Source: an uncultured Mesorhizobium sp.
GTDB lineage: Bacteria > Pseudomonadota > Alphaproteobacteria > Rhizobiales > Rhizobiaceae
DNA: 23,751 nt
Direction of reading: 5' to 3'
Assembly (NCBI GenBank): GCA_937958475.1
Contig: CALFXR010000050.1
Coordinates: 1-23,751, forward strand
Under the pieces are notes generated by a model. The model worked only from the letters and a program-made list of their open reading frames with translations, did not search any database and was not told the origin of the DNA. A program made the translations under genes and the position numbers. Positions 22,199 through 23,751 of the stretch are shown here, one piece after another. The stretch's first letter is position 1. Each line of letters begins with the position of its first letter.

Positions 22199-23507
22199 AC
22201 GCGCCGTTCGAGGCGACGGTCTGCTTGCGCGAGCCGCCGCCATTGCCGGGCACGACGACCAGATGGGTGACGTGGCCGGCCTTGAAGGCCTTCAGGAAGC
22301 GCGGATAGTCGGCGAAGGCGACGCAGCCGTGCGACTGTTCCTTCCTGCCGCGCAGCAGGTAGGAATGCGCCAGGATGCCGGCGCGGCCGTGCATGGGTTC
22401 GTCGCCGATCGGCGTCATGCGGATCGCCTCGACACCGTGGAAGCGCTTTTCGCGCATCGACAGCTTGTAGGTGTTGGGCGGGGTCGGGCCGTTCATCTTG
22501 ACGTGGACGAAGCGCGGGTTGTCGGCCATCTTGCCGATGCCGGAATGGGCTTCGAGCCTGTCGCCGTTTGGCATGATGACGACGCCGGCGGAGATGTCGT
22601 AGACGGCGACGCCGTTGCCGGCCTTCGGCTTGTTGAACAGGCCGTTGAACGCGTTCGTCATGCCGCGATCGGGCGAGTCGGGGCGGGCGAAGGCCATCGC
22701 CGCCATGGCGACCTCGGGCTTCCCGGGCTTCGACGGCTTGAGAGTCTTCGCCGGCTTTTCCGGCTTCTCGGGCGCGGCCGGCTTCTCCGGCTTCGCCGAC
22801 AACAAGCCGGCGAACAGACCGGCAGGCTTCTCGGCCGCCGCCGCGGGCTTTTCAGGCTTCGCAGCAACCACGGTCTCGACGGGCTTGTCGGGCTTTGCCG
22901 TCTCGGCGAGGCGCGGGCGGCTCTGCGGCAGCGGCACGTTCGCCGGCGTCAGTGCTGCGACGGTGACTTCGTCCGACGCCGCCGGCTGGGCATTGGTCTC
23001 GGCCGAGGCGACCGACGCCTCGGTCTCCGTCGTGGCGTTGCGCGCCACCAGCATGGCGTCGGCGAGATAGGCGGTCTGGAAGGCGATACGCACGCGCTCG
23101 GGCGTCAGCGCGGCCGTCCTGACGACCTTGTCGAACGGGTTTTCCGCCTGGGCGACAGGGGCCGGTGCGGCAGCCGCGAAGGCGCCGCGCGCGGACTTCT
23201 CGGCCTCGGGTCCGGCGAAGCGCGCCGCCAATGCGGCGTCGCTGGCGACAGCCTGAAGCCGGCCGGTCGTTCCGGCCTCTGCGGCGGAGTGCATCATCGT
23301 GAGGGCGCTGGCGTGCTGGGCAGGCCCGGCGACCTCGGCCCGCGGCGCAGGCGCCGGGGCGAACAGGCTGGCGACCGCCCAGACGAGGCCGGCGACGGTA
23401 ACGCCGGGCAGGGCGGCGCGACGCAGCAGCGCACGCAGGCGAATCGGCTTGGCTGTCGGACGCGAACGAATCGCGCCGTGACGGATCGTCTGTGGTTTTG
23501 AAGCCAT
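22197..23507 (-). CDS. Membrane-anchored Tlde1 (DUF2778) / L,D-transpeptidase-like protein
   Basis: A 436-residue protein with a basic N-terminus, one transmembrane segment (about 31-50), an Ala-rich region, a Lys/Pro/Glu-rich linker (about 205-264) and a C-terminal catalytic domain (about 300-425). The domain carries MPNGDRLEAHSGIGKM, PTPPNTYKLSMREKRFHGVEAIR and the L,D-transpeptidase-like active site with His381 and Cys395 in EQSHGCVAF. Tlde1 (DUF2778) proteins include a type VI effector with L,D-transpeptidase/carboxypeptidase activity, but rhizobia carry many chromosomal members. Here no type VI genes are near and an anchored cell-wall enzyme is more likely (inference). ATG 23507 is chosen over upstream Met codons; its ribosome site (AAAGAAG) is weak. 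Confidence 0.85.
   Translation of the reverse strand: MASKPQTIRHGAIRSRPTAKPIRLRALLRRAALPGVTVAGLVWAVASLFAPAPAPRAEVAGPAQHASALTMMHSAAEAGTTGRLQAVASDAALAARFAGPEAEKSARGAFAAAAPAPVAQAENPFDKVVRTAALTPERVRIAFQTAYLADAMLVARNATTETEASVASAETNAQPAASDEVTVAALTPANVPLPQSRPRLAETAKPDKPVETVVAAKPEKPAAAAEKPAGLFAGLLSAKPEKPAAPEKPEKPAKTLKPSKPGKPEVAMAAMAFARPDSPDRGMTNAFNGLFNKPKAGNGVAVYDISAGVVIMPNGDRLEAHSGIGKMADNPRFVHVKMNGPTPPNTYKLSMREKRFHGVEAIRMTPIGDEPMHGRAGILAHSYLLRGRKEQSHGCVAFADYPRFLKAFKAGHVTHLVVVPGNGGGSRKQTVASNGA
22716..22895 (-). repeat. Lys/Pro/Glu repeat coding region in the Tlde1-type gene
   Basis: This stretch encodes an irregular KPEKPA-type repeat (AKPEKPAA occurs twice, with EKPEKPAK and KPSKPGKPE variants). 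It forms an extended, probably rigid linker between the membrane anchor and the catalytic domain, suited to reaching the peptidoglycan layer. Confidence 0.7.
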
Positions 23508-23623
23508 GGCGAATCGTCTTCTTTCGTACTCTGGCACGCGGCCGTGATAGCCCCTGAACCGCATCCCTACGGTTCCGCGACGCCGGACTAACTCATGCAT
23601 CGCTCGACATCAGGATGGCCAAT

Positions 23624-23637
23624 GTTGGTTAACCAAC
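23624..23637. promoter_or_regulatory. 14-base palindrome with TTAACC core
   Basis: GTTGGTTAACCAAC is a perfect palindrome 117 bases ahead of the Tlde1-type gene and about 52 bases past its candidate -10 box. Both arms contain the TTAACC half-site seen in CtrA binding sequences. It is one of only two TTAA tetramers I noticed in the window. The regulator is not known. Confidence 0.45.
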
Positions 23638-23688
23638 CCTTTTGCCGCCCGAACAAAAGACCGTCCGGTTCTTGAACTATGCCGTCAT

Positions 23689-23718
23689 TCGTATGAGGTC
23701 GTGTTGACCCTAGTCAAG
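23689..23718 (-). promoter_or_regulatory. Candidate promoter of the Tlde1-type gene
   Basis: Read on the - strand, CTTGACT is followed after a 17-base spacer by ATACGA, close to the rhizobial sigma-70 pattern CTTGAC-N17-CTATAT. The -35 box is one arm of TTGAC-CCTA-GTCAA (23704-23717). The position gives a leader of about 175 bases. Confidence 0.4.
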
Positions 23719-23751
23719 CAAAGTCGACGCAAATGCGGCCATTTCGCGGCG

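Noticed and set aside
22716..22895. Repeat region in the Tlde1-type gene as a CRISPR or tandem array
   Set aside because: The repeats are irregular, in frame and encode a Lys/Pro/Glu linker; there are no fixed repeats or spacers.

Overview
The window is chromosomal DNA from a GC-rich alphaproteobacterium, most likely a rhizobial-type member of the Hyphomicrobiales (Mesorhizobium/Phyllobacteriaceae-like). This rests on recognisable protein sequences: FtsZ with a long Pro/Ala-rich linker, a rhizobial MurC C-terminus, a DUF1127 protein and a Tlde1-type protein. Gene order agrees. No tRNA, rRNA, CRISPR array, transposase or phage gene was seen. Coding density is high and no gene-free stretch exceeds about 270 bases.

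Bases 1-7899 (+ strand) are the distal half of the division and cell-wall (dcw) cluster: murG (3' end only), murC, murB, a 260-base gap, then ddlB, ftsQ, ftsA and ftsZ. Most junctions are translationally coupled: murG/murC and ftsQ/ftsA share ATGA, murC/murB share TGATG, and ftsQ probably starts at a GTG inside the end of ddlB. The products make UDP-MurNAc, D-Ala-D-Ala and lipid II, and build the septal ring. A strong intrinsic terminator follows ftsZ.

Bases 8167-14149 (+ strand) hold lpxC (lipid A synthesis, probable TTG start), bamD (outer-membrane protein assembly), recN (recombinational repair) and ligA (DNA ligase). This is the usual rhizobial continuation of the cluster.

Bases 14232-23507 hold unrelated small units: azlCD (branched-chain amino acid export), an Xaa-Pro aminopeptidase (-), a 59-residue DUF1127 protein (+), prmA (-) behind an SCO1-type copper chaperone and a 52-residue membrane protein, a CreA-family protein (+), a hexapeptide-repeat transferase of the phosphonate-associated type (+), a short-chain dehydrogenase (-), a PhnA-domain protein (-), and a membrane-anchored Tlde1/L,D-transpeptidase-like protein with a Lys/Pro-rich linker (-).

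The most unusual signal lies between murB and ddlB. Six GANTC sites (the CcrM cell-cycle methylation motif) fall within 137 bases, and the same gap holds a potential three-way-junction RNA just ahead of ddlB. The lpxC upstream region carries three successive inverted repeats, one of which exactly fills the spacer of a candidate promoter. These regulatory readings are inferences from sequence alone.
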